Assembly: GCF_004137685.1 (NCBI RefSeq)
Contig: NZ_QYBB01000012.1
Location: 62,001-126,000 of the forward strand
DNA from: Lichenibacterium minor
Lineage (GTDB): Bacteria > Pseudomonadota > Alphaproteobacteria > Rhizobiales > Beijerinckiaceae
Length of the DNA: 64,000 nt
Direction of reading: 5' to 3'
Shown here: in pieces, positions 1-9,322 of the stretch
How the letters are laid out: every line of letters begins with the position of its first letter
How positions within the stretch are numbered: the first letter of the stretch is position 1
Notes under the pieces: model-generated
What the model was told of the DNA's origin: nothing
Databases searched by the model: none
What the model saw: the letters and a program-made list of their open reading frames with translations, nothing else
Translations under genes and position numbers: made by a program

Positions 1-131
1 CTGGCCACGCCGCCGCCACGCTTGCGTTAAAATTCGTCCGAGTCCGCGGCCCCGGCATGGGCTTCCGCGTCGGGATCCGCTACGTTCCTTAACGGATCTT
101 AAACCCTTCGAACGACGCGGATCAGGGCAGC

Positions 132-653
132 ATGCCGGGCTTTGCAGACGACCTCGGGAGGCTCACGCCCCACCTCCGGCGATTCGCCCGCGCCCTGGTG
201 CGGGGCCACTCGGCCTGCGCGGCGGACGACCTCGTGCAGGAAACCATCGTGCTCGCGTCGCGCTCCGACCTGCCGAAGCGCGGGCCGACGCTGGCGGTGT
301 GGTGCTTCGCGGCACTGGTGGGGCTGAACCGGGCGCGCAACCGCGCCCCGATCGCGCCCGCGGGCGTCGAAGGCGGCGGGGCGCCCCTGCCCTTCATGCC
401 GAAGGACATCCTGCGCCTCGACGCGCTGCCGCTGGAGTTCCGCGAAGTGCTCCTGCTGACCGCGCTGGCTGGCCTGGCCTACGGGCAGGTGGCCGACGTG
501 CTCGACATCGACGTGTCCATCGTGTTCTCGCGGCTCACGCGGGCGCGGGACCTGCTCGTGAAATCGGATCACGCGGCGGTGGGCCGCGACGCGCGGGTCG
601 GCGAGCGCATCCGCGCGGGCGGCGGCCCGTCGCACCTCCGCGTCGTCAAGTAG
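132..653 (+). CDS. ECF-type RNA polymerase sigma factor
   Basis: Small sigma-70 family protein of 173 aa. Region 2 is recognisable around residues 12-70 (ADDLVQET, then a Trp/aromatic stretch), and region 4 near residues 100-140 (LPLEFREVLLL followed by a helix-turn-helix ending SRLTRARDLL). It would direct RNA polymerase to a small stress regulon from the cytoplasm. The start is an ATG with AGGG five bases upstream. The next gene, 10 bp downstream, encodes a membrane anti-sigma factor, so the two form the usual sigma/anti-sigma operon. The region 2-4 linker is short. The group of ECF factors cannot be assigned by eye. Confidence 0.85.
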   Translation: MPGFADDLGRLTPHLRRFARALVRGHSACAADDLVQETIVLASRSDLPKRGPTLAVWCFAALVGLNRARNRAPIAPAGVEGGGAPLPFMPKDILRLDALPLEFREVLLLTALAGLAYGQVADVLDIDVSIVFSRLTRARDLLVKSDHAAVGRDARVGERIRAGGGPSHLRVVK

Positions 654-663
654 GCGCAGGCGC

Positions 664-1545
664 ATGCACACCGACATGGCGTTCGACGACGCCGACCTCA
701 ACGGCCTCGTGGACGGGCGGATCGAGCCCGCCCGCGCTTCGGCCCTGGCCGAATCGCTCGCCTCCGATCCCGAATCGGCGGCCCGCATCGACGCGTGGCG
801 GCGGCAGAACGACAGCCTGAGGACGATGTTCGCGTCCGTGCTGGCCGAACCCGTGCCGGTGCGACTGCTGCCCGTGGCGATGCCGCCGCGCGAAGCCGCC
901 AAGGCCGCCGCCCCCGGCGAGGCCACGCCCGGCCGGCGGCTCGCCGGGATCGTGGCGACGACGTCGGTCGGCATGGTCCTGATCGGGTTCGCGCTCGGCG
1001 CCCTGGCGAGCGTCGGGACCGACGGGTTCGGCCTCATGCCGCCCGCCGCCCGCGCCCCGGACGTGGCGCCCGCGGACGCACGGGACCTCGCGTCCCGGGC
1101 CGCCGAAGCGCACCGCACCTACCTCACCGACGCGTCACGCCCCGTCGAGATCGCGGGCGTCGAGGAGCCGAAGCTGGCGCGCTGGTTCGGGCGCCGCCTC
1201 GGCGGCGAGGTGCGGATCCCCGACCTGTCGCGCCACGGCTGGACGCTTCTGGGCGGCCGCATCGTGCCGGGGCGCCACGGCGCGGCCGGCTTCCTGGCCT
1301 ACGGGAACGGCGCCGACCGCCTCGGCCTCACCGTGTCCCGCTGGGCGATGCCCGACGACGGGCGCGTGACCGCTTCGGACGACGACGTGCCGCCGCTCGG
1401 CGTGGCGACCTGGGCCGACGGGGCGTTCGGCTACGCCCTCACCTCCGACCGCGGGCCGGACTGGCTGCGACGCAACCTCGCGCCGCTGCGCGACAGCGTG
1501 AGGGCGCAGGCCCGCGCGACCGACGCGGACGCGGCTTCGCCCTGA
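664..1545 (+). CDS. membrane-anchored anti-sigma factor
   Basis: Protein of 293 aa that probably sequesters the ECF sigma factor encoded just upstream. The N-terminal ~60 residues (DLNGLVDGR, then a helical stretch with RIDAWRRQN) resemble the anti-sigma domain of RsiW/ChrR-like transmembrane regulators, but no HxxxCxxC zinc motif is visible. One hydrophobic segment lies at about residues 98-120, followed by an extracytoplasmic domain of unknown fold. A second ATG four codons in is an alternative start. Pairing with the sigma gene at 10 bp spacing is the main support for the role; the signal sensed is unknown. Confidence 0.75.
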   Translation: MHTDMAFDDADLNGLVDGRIEPARASALAESLASDPESAARIDAWRRQNDSLRTMFASVLAEPVPVRLLPVAMPPREAAKAAAPGEATPGRRLAGIVATTSVGMVLIGFALGALASVGTDGFGLMPPAARAPDVAPADARDLASRAAEAHRTYLTDASRPVEIAGVEEPKLARWFGRRLGGEVRIPDLSRHGWTLLGGRIVPGRHGAAGFLAYGNGADRLGLTVSRWAMPDDGRVTASDDDVPPLGVATWADGAFGYALTSDRGPDWLRRNLAPLRDSVRAQARATDADAASP

Positions 1546-1579
1546 GGCCGGCCCCCGCGCGGCGTCGCCGGCGCGGCAT

Positions 1580-2596
1580 TCAGCCCCTGTCTTCCACCCC
1601 CGCCTGCGAAAAGGTCGCCATGCCGGTGTGGCAGGCCAGCGCCGAGCGGACGATGCCGGCCGCCAGCGCGGCGCCGGACCCTTCGCCGAGCCGCATCCCG
1701 AGGTCGAGCAGGGGTTTCTTCCCGAGGCGTTCGAGGACGTCGCCGTGGGCGCCTTCGGCGGAACGGTGGCCGGCCACGCAATGGTCCAGCGCGTCCGGGT
1801 CCAGCGCGTGCAGCACCGCCGCGGCGGCGCAGACCACGTAGCCGTCGAGGATCACCGGGACACGCTCGATGCGCGCCGCCAGGATCGCGCCCACCATGGC
1901 GGCGATCTCGCGGCCCCCGAGGCGCCGCAGCACCTCCAGGGGATCGCCGAGGTGGTCGCGGTTGAGCGCCAGCGCGTCCTCGACGGCTGCCACCTTGCGG
2001 GCATAGCCGGCATCGTCGACGCCGGTGCCGCGCCCGACCCAATGGCGCACCTCGCCGCCGAAGAGCGCCGCGTAGACGGCCGCCGCGACGGTGGTGTTGG
2101 CGATGCCCATCTCGCCCAGGCACAGGAGGTCGGTGCCGTGGATCGCCTCCATGCCGAAGGCGATGGTGGCGGCGCAGGCCGCCTCGTCCAGCGCGGGCTC
2201 GACCGTGATGTCGGCGGTGGGGATCTCCAGCGCCAGCTCGAACACCTTCAGGCCGAGGCCGAGATGGCCGCAGATCTGGTTGATGGCGGCGCCCCCAGCC
2301 GCGAAGTTCGACACCATAGCGGCCGTCACCGAGGCGGGATAGGGGGACACGCCCCGCGCCGCGACGCCGTGGTTGGCGGCGAACACCGCGACGAGCGGCC
2401 GGGACGCGGTCGGGATCGCCTTGGCCTGGACGGCCCCGAGCCAGGCGGCGATGTCTTCCAGGCGGCCGAGCGACCCCGGCGGCTTGGTGAGCTGCGCGTC
2501 GCGCGCCCGGATCGCCGCGGCCGCCTCCGCGTCGAGCGGGGGGAGGTGCGCCATCAGGGCGCGGATGTCGTCGAAGGGCAGGCCGCTGTTGGACAT
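1580..2596 (-). CDS. cobT: nicotinate-nucleotide--dimethylbenzimidazole phosphoribosyltransferase
   Basis: CobT (338 aa, normal family length) transfers phosphoribose from nicotinate mononucleotide to 5,6-dimethylbenzimidazole, giving alpha-ribazole phosphate for the lower ligand of cobalamin. The substrate-binding KPPGSLGRLE motif lies near residue 38, and the catalytic glutamate is in the C-terminal GMRLGEGSG motif. It is divergent from cobS, which uses the dephosphorylated product, with only 60 bp between the starts. That gap is too small for a cobalamin riboswitch plus promoters. Confidence 0.96.
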   Translation of the reverse strand: MSNSGLPFDDIRALMAHLPPLDAEAAAAIRARDAQLTKPPGSLGRLEDIAAWLGAVQAKAIPTASRPLVAVFAANHGVAARGVSPYPASVTAAMVSNFAAGGAAINQICGHLGLGLKVFELALEIPTADITVEPALDEAACAATIAFGMEAIHGTDLLCLGEMGIANTTVAAAVYAALFGGEVRHWVGRGTGVDDAGYARKVAAVEDALALNRDHLGDPLEVLRRLGGREIAAMVGAILAARIERVPVILDGYVVCAAAAVLHALDPDALDHCVAGHRSAEGAHGDVLERLGKKPLLDLGMRLGEGSGAALAAGIVRSALACHTGMATFSQAGVEDRG

Positions 2597-2656
2597 GGGG
2601 CGCTCGGCGGTTGGGGCGTGGGACGCTGGCCCGTCTTATGGCAGAAGCGGGTCGCC

Positions 2657-3469
2657 ATGCCAGCGCCCCCGCCCCCCGCCGCCCTGCTCGCCGAAGCCGT
2701 CACCTGCCTGCGCTTCTACACGCGGCTGCCCGTGCCGGCGCTGGCGTGCGAAGCGTCCCATACCCCGGACCCCTTCGCCCGCTGCCTGCGCTGGGCCCCG
2801 CTGGCCGGGCTCGTGGTCGGGGCCTTCGGCGCCGCCGCCCTCGCCGGTGCGGCGGCGCTGGGCCTACCGTCGGCGGTCGCCGCCACGGCCGCCGTGTCGT
2901 CGACGGTGCTGGTGACGGGCGGGCTCCACGAAGACGGGCTCGGAGACTGTGCCGACGGCTTCGGCGGCGGCGCCACCCGGTGCCGCAAGCTGGAGATCAT
3001 GCGCGACAGCCGCCTCGGCTCCTACGGGGTCCTGGCGATCGGCCTGTCCCTCGCGTTGCGCATCGGCGCCCTGGCGGCCCTCGCCGACCGGGGCGGGCCC
3101 GTGCTCGCCGGCGCGGCGCTGGCCGCCGCCGCCGCGGCCTCGCGCGGGCTCGGGCTGATGCCGATGGCCCGGCTCCCGCCGGCCCGCGCCGACGGGCTCG
3201 GCCACGGCGCGGGCCGGCTGCCCGGCGCCGCCTTTCCGATCGCCTGCGCTGGCGCGCTCGCGCTCGGCTTCGCGCTGCCGATCCTCGCGGGCGCGCCCCC
3301 GTCCCGCGCCGCGTTGGCCTTGGGTCTGGCCGCGTCGGCCGCCTGGGGCACCACGCTCGTCGCCGAACGGCAGATCGGGGGCGTCACCGGCGACGTGGCG
3401 GGCGCCTGTCAACAGGTGTGCGATATCGCCCTGCTGGTCGGCCTTCTCATCGTGCCCCGCGCGGGCTAA
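2657..3469 (+). CDS. cobS: adenosylcobinamide-GDP ribazoletransferase
   Basis: CobS (270 aa) is the integral-membrane cobalamin synthase joining adenosylcobinamide-GDP with alpha-ribazole. The N-terminal RFYTRLPVP motif, the GGLHEDGLGDCADGFGGG metal-binding stretch, RDSRLGSYG and the C-terminal GGVTGDVAGACQQ are all present between several hydrophobic helices. The ATG at 2657 is the start; the open frame further upstream is antisense to cobT. cobT is divergent and a DUF1289 gene follows after 3 bp, so transcription is probably coupled with that gene. Confidence 0.96.
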   Translation: MPAPPPPAALLAEAVTCLRFYTRLPVPALACEASHTPDPFARCLRWAPLAGLVVGAFGAAALAGAAALGLPSAVAATAAVSSTVLVTGGLHEDGLGDCADGFGGGATRCRKLEIMRDSRLGSYGVLAIGLSLALRIGALAALADRGGPVLAGAALAAAAAASRGLGLMPMARLPPARADGLGHGAGRLPGAAFPIACAGALALGFALPILAGAPPSRAALALGLAASAAWGTTLVAERQIGGVTGDVAGACQQVCDIALLVGLLIVPRAG

Positions 3470-3472
3470 CCG

Positions 3473-3685
3473 ATGCGGATGTCCACCGCTTCCTCGCCCT
3501 GCATCGGCATCTGCACCATCGACGAGCCCAGCGCGCTCTGCCTCGGCTGCGGCCGCACCATCGACGAGATCGTCGGATGGGGGGGATTGTCCGAGCCGCA
3601 GCGCATCGCTGTGATGGCCGAGCTGCCGATGCGGCTCGGGGCCGACCGCATCCTGGCGCTGGAAGCGGGCACCGGCGATCCCTGA
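3473..3685 (+). CDS. DUF1289 small cysteine-motif protein
   Basis: A 70 aa protein of the DUF1289 family, with the N-terminal pattern SPCxxxCxID...CLGCGRT that probably binds a metal ion. Its molecular function is unknown. It starts 3 bp after the cobS stop and so is likely translated from the cobS message; an ATG two codons later is an equally good start. It is a typical alphaproteobacterial companion protein, and nothing in the sequence ties it to cobalamin synthesis beyond position. Confidence 0.88.
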   Translation: MRMSTASSPCIGICTIDEPSALCLGCGRTIDEIVGWGGLSEPQRIAVMAELPMRLGADRILALEAGTGDP

Positions 3686-3808
3686 GCGGGATGGCGCGGT
3701 TCCGCCAACGCCATCTAGCTTCTCGTCCCCGCGAGGAGAAGCGCGGCGGTGCAGGGGAAACCCCGGCGAACGTGCCGAGTTGAACGGGATGCGAAGGGGG
3801 CCCGACCG

Positions 3809-4432
3809 GTGGACTGGAGCGAGCTGACCCCTTCGGACTGGACGAACATCGTCGTCTACGGCGGCTTCGCCGCCATAGTGGCGACCTCCATCCCCGGCAT
3901 GTTCCGGGGGCGCGTGTCGGCCGGGCTCGTCAACCTCGCGCTCTGGGCGGCGATCCTGTTCGCCGTGCTGGCCGGCTACTCCTACCGGTTCGAGCTCGGC
4001 ACCGTGGCCGAGCGCGTCATGGCGGTGCTGGTGCCGGGCACGGTGGTCGAGAGCGGCCCGAAGGAGGTCACGGTGTTCCGCCGCCCCGACGGCGGCTTCA
4101 CGCTCGACGCCAGCGTCGGGCCCACCCGCCTGCCCTTCACGCTCGACACGGGCGCGTCCTCGGTGGTGTTGCGCTCCGAGGATGCGGCGCGGCTGAAGAT
4201 CCCCGTCCGCTCGCTCGCCTACGACGTCGAGGTGATGACCGCCAACGGCCGTGGCCTCGCCGCCGAGGTCGTGCTGCCGTCGCTGACCATCGGTCCGCTG
4301 ACCCAGTTCGACGTCAAAGCGCTGGTCGAGAAGCCCGGCGCGCTGCACGAGAACCTGCTCGGCATGAGCTACCTCAACAAACTCGCGTCCTTCACCGTGT
4401 CGAACGACAAGCTGGTGCTGCGGGGCCGCTGA
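3809..4432 (+). CDS. TIGR02281-type retropepsin-like aspartic protease
   Basis: Protein of about 207 aa. After a short leader there are two hydrophobic segments (about residues 11-30 and 36-55), then a retropepsin-like clan AA domain with the catalytic LDTGASS motif and a flap/C-terminal half ending GMSYLNKL. The domain should face the periplasm. The GTG at 3809 is preferred because AAGGGGG lies 8 bases upstream; a GTG at 3749 would add 20 residues of unlikely composition. The substrate is unknown. Confidence 0.87.
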   Translation: MDWSELTPSDWTNIVVYGGFAAIVATSIPGMFRGRVSAGLVNLALWAAILFAVLAGYSYRFELGTVAERVMAVLVPGTVVESGPKEVTVFRRPDGGFTLDASVGPTRLPFTLDTGASSVVLRSEDAARLKIPVRSLAYDVEVMTANGRGLAAEVVLPSLTIGPLTQFDVKALVEKPGALHENLLGMSYLNKLASFTVSNDKLVLRGR

Positions 4433-4453
4433 GGCCCGCTCGCCCCGCCGGTA

Positions 4454-5917
4454 TCACTTGTCCGCCATGGCGCCGACGCCGCCCGCTCCCTCGCCGCCCG
4501 GGACCGGGGGCCGGGGGGCGCCCGACATCGACGGCGTGCCGGTCGCCGCCTTCGGCGGGGCCTCGCCCTCGTCCTCTTCCTCGATCTTCACCTTGGCGCC
4601 CTCCTTCAGCGTCGCGGGAGGGCTGAGGATGACCTTGTCGCCGCCCTTCGGCCCGCCTTCGACCTCGAGCGAGGTGCCGAAGTCGCGCCGGATGTCGACC
4701 TTCACCATCCGGACCTTGTCGCCGTCGCCCACGACGGCCACGTGCGTCCCGCTCGCGTCGAAGATCAGGGTTTCGGCCGGCAGCACCACGTCGGGGTGGA
4801 TGCGCGGGATGTCGAGCGTCACATAGGCGTAGAGGCCCGAGCGCAGGGCGCCGGCCTCGTTCGGAATGTCGACCTCGACGGTCAGCGTCCGGGCCGAGGA
4901 TTGCAGCGCCAGGGACGACCGCGTCACCTTGCCGACGAAGGTCTTGCCCGGCAGTTGCGGAACCGTGATCCTCGCCCGCAGCCCGTCGCGCACGCCGAGC
5001 GAGGAGTTCTGCGGCACCTGCACGAAGACGCGCAGCACGTCGTCCTCGTCGACGGTGAACATCGGCGTGCCCGTCGACGCGTCGGCGTTGACCAGTGCGC
5101 CGAGGTCGACGTTGCGCACCGTCACCACGCCGTCGAAGGGCGCGCGCACGTCCTCGAAGGCGGTGAGCGCCTTCAAGCGGTCGATGTTGGCCCCCTGCGC
5201 CTTCACGTTGGCCTCGGCCACCTTGACGCCCGCCCGCGCCGAATCGAGGTTGGCGCCCTGCGCGACCTGGTTGGCCTGGAGCTGGTCGCGGTTCTGCAGG
5301 GTTTCGAACCCCTTCCCCACCAGCGCCTGGGCGCGCTGCAGGTTGACCTTGGCGAGGTCGAGGTTCGCCTCCGACTGGCTGACGTTGGCGTTGGCCTGCA
5401 GCAGCGCCGCCTCGACCTGCCCCAGCGTCGCGATGGCGGATTCGAGCTGCTGGTCGAGGTCGGGCGCCGAAATATGCACGAGGAGGTCGCCCTTCCTCAC
5501 CCTCGACCCGATGTCGACGCGCCGCTCCGTGATGTAGCCCGTGGCCCGGGCGTAGATGTTGGCGGTGGCGAATGGCTGCGTTTCGCCGGGGAGCGTCAGC
5601 TCCACCGGCCCGTCCTCCGTCCGCGCCGCGACGACGCGAACGTTGGGCACCGCATCCGCCTGCCGCTGCTGCGTGGCCGTGGCGGCGGCCCCCGTCTGCG
5701 CGTGGCGGTAGTACCCCCAGGCCAGGGCGAGGGCGACCACGACGAGCACGCCCACGAAGATCCAGCGCGACGGCATGCCGGGCTTGGACGCCTCGTCGCG
5801 GCCGTCGCCCTCGTCGTCACGGTCCGGAGCGAGCGTCAGGATGTCGTGCTCGTCCTCCGCCGGGGCACCGTCGCGATCGCCGTCGTGCTCCTGCGGCCGT
5901 GGCGCGAGCTGGTCCAT
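4454..5917 (-). CDS. RND efflux periplasmic adaptor (membrane fusion protein)
   Basis: Adaptor subunit of 487 aa linking the inner-membrane pump to an outer-membrane channel. An acidic cytoplasmic N-terminus (~50 aa) precedes one membrane helix (RWIFVGVLVVVALALAWGYY). Next come a lipoyl/barrel-sandwich half (about residues 95-135), an alpha-helical hairpin rich in Gln, Ala and Asn, and the second half-motif ending at FDGVVTVRNVDLGALV. The C-terminal beta-barrel ends in a Pro/Gly tail. The ATG overlaps the stop of the upstream pump gene as TGATG, so the two are translationally coupled. No TolC-like gene is in the window. Substrate unknown. Confidence 0.93.
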   Translation of the reverse strand: MDQLAPRPQEHDGDRDGAPAEDEHDILTLAPDRDDEGDGRDEASKPGMPSRWIFVGVLVVVALALAWGYYRHAQTGAAATATQQRQADAVPNVRVVAARTEDGPVELTLPGETQPFATANIYARATGYITERRVDIGSRVRKGDLLVHISAPDLDQQLESAIATLGQVEAALLQANANVSQSEANLDLAKVNLQRAQALVGKGFETLQNRDQLQANQVAQGANLDSARAGVKVAEANVKAQGANIDRLKALTAFEDVRAPFDGVVTVRNVDLGALVNADASTGTPMFTVDEDDVLRVFVQVPQNSSLGVRDGLRARITVPQLPGKTFVGKVTRSSLALQSSARTLTVEVDIPNEAGALRSGLYAYVTLDIPRIHPDVVLPAETLIFDASGTHVAVVGDGDKVRMVKVDIRRDFGTSLEVEGGPKGGDKVILSPPATLKEGAKVKIEEEDEGEAPPKAATGTPSMSGAPRPPVPGGEGAGGVGAMADK

Positions 5918-8900
5918 CACAGGTAGTCCTCGACGGGCTGGAACTTGCCGCGGCGCAGCAAGGCATACAGGAACGGCACGAAGACCAGGGTGGCGCAGGT
6001 GCCGAAGGCCACGCCGCCCAGAACGGCGCGAGCCAGGGCGGCATTCTGCTCCGACCCTTCGCCGATGCCGATCGCCATCGGGATCAGGCCGACGAACATC
6101 GCCCCGGCCGTCATCAGCACGGGCCTCAGCCGCGTTTCCCCCGCCGCGATGGCGGCTTCGGCGGCCGAGCATCCCGTTTCCTCGCGATGCTCGCGCGCGA
6201 AGGTGACGAGCAGGATGGAGTTCGACGACGCGACGCCGACTGCCATGATGGCGCCGAACAGCGACGGGATCGAGAGGGTGGTGCCCGTGATGTAGAGGCT
6301 GAAGACGATGCCGCAGAAGGCGATGGGCAGCGCGCAGATCACCACGAAGGGGTCGCCCCAGCTTTGGAAGTTCACCGCCATCAGCAGGTAGACGGCGATC
6401 ACCGCGATGGCGAGGCCGACCTCGATATGCAGGAACGCCGAGTCCATGCTCTCGATCTGGCCCCGCACGGTGATCTTGTCGGGCGCCGGCAGCTTCGCCT
6501 GCTCGTCCCGGACAATGGATGCGATGTCCTTCTGCACGGAACCGAGGTCGCGGTCCTGCACCGACGCGTAGACGTCGTAGGTCGGCTGGGTGTTGACGTG
6601 GTTGATGACCGTCTGCTCGGACGTGCGGCGCATGGTGGCGACGCTCGACAGCATGTCGAGCGTGTTGCTCGTCGCGCTGCCGCCCCCGGTCGCCGCCGCC
6701 TGCACGAGGAGCGGGGTGTTCTTCAGCGCGGTCAGGCTGTCGTTGCGATATTCGGGCGTCTGGACCCAGAGCTGGTAGGGGATGCCGGACTTGGGGTCGG
6801 CCCAGAAGTTCGGCGTCACCTGGTAGGAGCCCGACAGCGAGATGTTCATCGCATTGGCGATCTGCTGCTCGGTCAGGCCCATCTCGGAGGCCATGCGGCG
6901 GTCGACGTCGGCGACGAATTCCGGGGTGTCGAGCACCTGCTGGATGTGCACGTCGACGGCGCCCTTCACCGCCTTGAGCCGCGCCTCGATGGCCTTGGCG
7001 GCGGCGAGGTCCTGCGCCTGATTGCGGCCGTTCACCTGCACGTCGATTGCCGTGATGGTGCCGAAGTCCAGCGTCTGGGTGATGATGTCCGAGGGCTGGA
7101 AGTAGAAGATCGTGTCGGGGAACTTCTGCGGCAGCACGTCGCGCAGCTTGGCCATGTAGGCCGCCGTGGGGCCGTGGCCCTCCTTCAGCGAGATCAGCAT
7201 CTGGCCGTCGTTGTAGGCCACGAAGGAACCGTCGCCGAAGGCGAAGTTGTAGTTGCTGGACGGCAGGCCGATGTTGTCGAGGATGAGGTCGAGGTCTTTC
7301 GGCGGCACGACCTGCTTGACCACCTCCTCGACCTCGGCGAAGCGCTTCTCGGCCGCCTCGATGCGCTGGCCGGGGCGCGTGCGGATGTGCAGCGTCATCG
7401 CGCCGGCGTCGATCTGCGGGAAGTAGTCGCGCCCCACCAGCTCCAGCAGCGTCCCGCCCATCGCCAGCACGGCCGCCACGACCGCGAAGGTGGCGAACCT
7501 GTGGTCCAGTGCGCCGTGCAGCAGCCCGATGTAGCCCCGGTGGAACCGGGCGAAGCGCCGCTCGAACCCAGCGTGGAAGCGGCCGAAGAAGCCCTTCGGC
7601 GCGTCGTCGCCCGCGGCTTCGCGACGCTGGTCGAACTCGCGCTTCACCAGCACGTCGATGAGGATCGGCACCAGCGTGCGGGACAGAAGGTAGGAGGCCA
7701 GCATGGCGAAGACGACCGCCATGGCCTGGGGCACGAACAGGTAGCGCGGCGTGTCGGTGAGGAAGAACACCGACACGAAGGCCGAGCAGATCGACAGCGT
7801 CGAGATCAGCGCCGGCTTGGCGATGCCCGCGCCGCCTTCCACCACCGAATCCTTGAAGGAGCGCCCGTCCTCCATCAGCCGATAGGTGTTCTCGATCGCC
7901 ACGGTGGCGTCGTCGACCAGGATGCCGACCGCCAGGGCGAGGCCGCCCAGCGTCATGATGTTGATCGTTTCGCCGAGGAAATACAGGATCGTCAGCGACG
8001 TCAGGATGGCGAGCGGGATCGACACGAGCACGATCAGGGTCGAGCGCCACGACCCGAGGAACATCAGGATCATGGCGCCGGTCAGAGCCGCCGCGATGAT
8101 GCCCTCCCGGACCACGTCCGAGATGGCGCCCGACACGAACACCGATTGGTCGAACAGCGGCGTGATCTTCATGTCCTTCGGCGCCGCGGCGCGGATCGCC
8201 GGCAGGAAGCTCTTCACGCTGTCGACGACGCTCAGCGTCGACGCGTTGCCGTTCTTCAGGATGGTCATCAGCACGGAATGGCGGCCGTCCGAGCGGACGA
8301 TGTTCAGCTGCGGCGGGTTGCCGTCCCGCACGTGGGCCACGTCCCGGATGAGGATGGGCGTGCCGTCGACCACCTTCACCGGCACGCGGTTGAGATCGTC
8401 GATCACCTCCGGGCTCATGTTGAGGCGGATCGGGTATTGCTGGTCGCCGATCTTCGACAGGCCCGACGGCACCACGATGTTCTGCGCCGTGATGGCGCTG
8501 GTGACGTCCGTCGGGGTCAGGCCGTGCGCCTGCAGGGCGTGGAGGTCGAGGTCGACCATCACCTGACGCGGCGCGCCGCCGTAGGGCGACGGCAGGGTCG
8601 AGCCGGGCACCTGGGTCAGCGTTTGCCGGATGCGGTACTGGCCGTAGTCGTAGAGCTTGGCGCCGCTTTCCTTGTCGGACGACAGCGACAGCTGGATCAC
8701 CGGGACCGAGGACGCGGAGAAGCGCATCACCACGGGCGGCTGGACGCCCGTGGGCATCACGGCGCGGATGGAGTTCATCGCCGACACCACCTGGGCGATG
8801 GCGAGGTCGATGCTGACCGATCCCTGGAAATACACCTTCTCGATGGCGACACCGGGCAGCGTCTGGCTTTCCATCTGCTTGATGTCGTTCACGTTGTTGG

Positions 8901-9114
8901 ACAGCGAGAATTCGCTGTACGTCGTGATCCGCTGGGCCATGTCGGTCGTGTCGAGGCCCGTGTAGGTCCACACGATGACGACGACGGGGATGTCGACGGC
9001 CGGCAGCACGTCCTTGGGCGCGATGGCCGAGGTGCCGATGCCGGCGAGCAGGATCAGCACGCCCATCACGTAGAACGTGACGCGGTTCTTCAAGGCGTAG
9101 AGGACGAGACCCAT
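5917..9114 (-). CDS. RND efflux transporter permease
   Basis: Inner-membrane proton-driven pump of the AcrB/HAE1 superfamily, 1065 aa as expected for the full 12-helix protein. The first helix is at residues 12-32, followed by a large porter loop. The TM4 proton-relay motif is GILVDDATVAIEN, with paired aspartates. The second large loop runs from about 560 to 890, and the last helices carry GVASSNSILLV. It is the first gene of a two-gene operon with the adaptor (1 bp overlap). The likely promoter lies in the AT-rich patch near 9200. Substrate class (drug, solvent or metal) cannot be deduced. Confidence 0.95.
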   Translation of the reverse strand: MGLVLYALKNRVTFYVMGVLILLAGIGTSAIAPKDVLPAVDIPVVVIVWTYTGLDTTDMAQRITTYSEFSLSNNVNDIKQMESQTLPGVAIEKVYFQGSVSIDLAIAQVVSAMNSIRAVMPTGVQPPVVMRFSASSVPVIQLSLSSDKESGAKLYDYGQYRIRQTLTQVPGSTLPSPYGGAPRQVMVDLDLHALQAHGLTPTDVTSAITAQNIVVPSGLSKIGDQQYPIRLNMSPEVIDDLNRVPVKVVDGTPILIRDVAHVRDGNPPQLNIVRSDGRHSVLMTILKNGNASTLSVVDSVKSFLPAIRAAAPKDMKITPLFDQSVFVSGAISDVVREGIIAAALTGAMILMFLGSWRSTLIVLVSIPLAILTSLTILYFLGETINIMTLGGLALAVGILVDDATVAIENTYRLMEDGRSFKDSVVEGGAGIAKPALISTLSICSAFVSVFFLTDTPRYLFVPQAMAVVFAMLASYLLSRTLVPILIDVLVKREFDQRREAAGDDAPKGFFGRFHAGFERRFARFHRGYIGLLHGALDHRFATFAVVAAVLAMGGTLLELVGRDYFPQIDAGAMTLHIRTRPGQRIEAAEKRFAEVEEVVKQVVPPKDLDLILDNIGLPSSNYNFAFGDGSFVAYNDGQMLISLKEGHGPTAAYMAKLRDVLPQKFPDTIFYFQPSDIITQTLDFGTITAIDVQVNGRNQAQDLAAAKAIEARLKAVKGAVDVHIQQVLDTPEFVADVDRRMASEMGLTEQQIANAMNISLSGSYQVTPNFWADPKSGIPYQLWVQTPEYRNDSLTALKNTPLLVQAAATGGGSATSNTLDMLSSVATMRRTSEQTVINHVNTQPTYDVYASVQDRDLGSVQKDIASIVRDEQAKLPAPDKITVRGQIESMDSAFLHIEVGLAIAVIAVYLLMAVNFQSWGDPFVVICALPIAFCGIVFSLYITGTTLSIPSLFGAIMAVGVASSNSILLVTFAREHREETGCSAAEAAIAAGETRLRPVLMTAGAMFVGLIPMAIGIGEGSEQNAALARAVLGGVAFGTCATLVFVPFLYALLRRGKFQPVEDYL

Positions 9115-9204
9115 CGATGAACTCCCGGCCCGTCAACGCCCCCTCGGGCCGAACCGTTGCAGTCGATCATCGGGGCGCGACGCCGCACCCGCAAGTTTTC
9201 TCGT

Positions 9205-9224
9205 CCTATAAAATTTGTTTTAGG
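9205..9224. promoter_or_regulatory. AT-rich imperfect palindrome upstream of the RND operon
   Basis: Twenty bases with arms CCTATAAAA and TGTTTTAGG around a TT centre; seven of nine pairs match. It stands out in a region of roughly 65-70 percent GC and lies about 90 bp upstream of the RND pump start. It could be the pump promoter, an operator for a repressor encoded elsewhere, or both. No regulator gene is adjacent. Confidence 0.35.
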
Positions 9225-9322
9225 GCGCGATCACCATCGGGAAACACTTCGTTCGATGTCGCGCCACGTTGTGCCCAAAGTCTCGCCGCCCTGCATGCCG
9301 CACGTCCACAGAATAGGCGCTG

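Noticed and set aside
1..30. 3' end of an upstream gene ending in TAA at 28-30
   Set aside because: Ten open codons (L-A-T-P-P-P-R-L-R-stop) are too few to support a gene.
2597..2656. Cobalamin riboswitch between cobT and cobS
   Set aside because: The gap is 60 bp and holds no B12-box; the usual riboswitch needs about 200 bases.
5572..9120. 1182 aa open frame antisense to the RND pump
   Set aside because: A shadow frame of high GC third positions, with Arg/His-rich low-complexity translation and no family.
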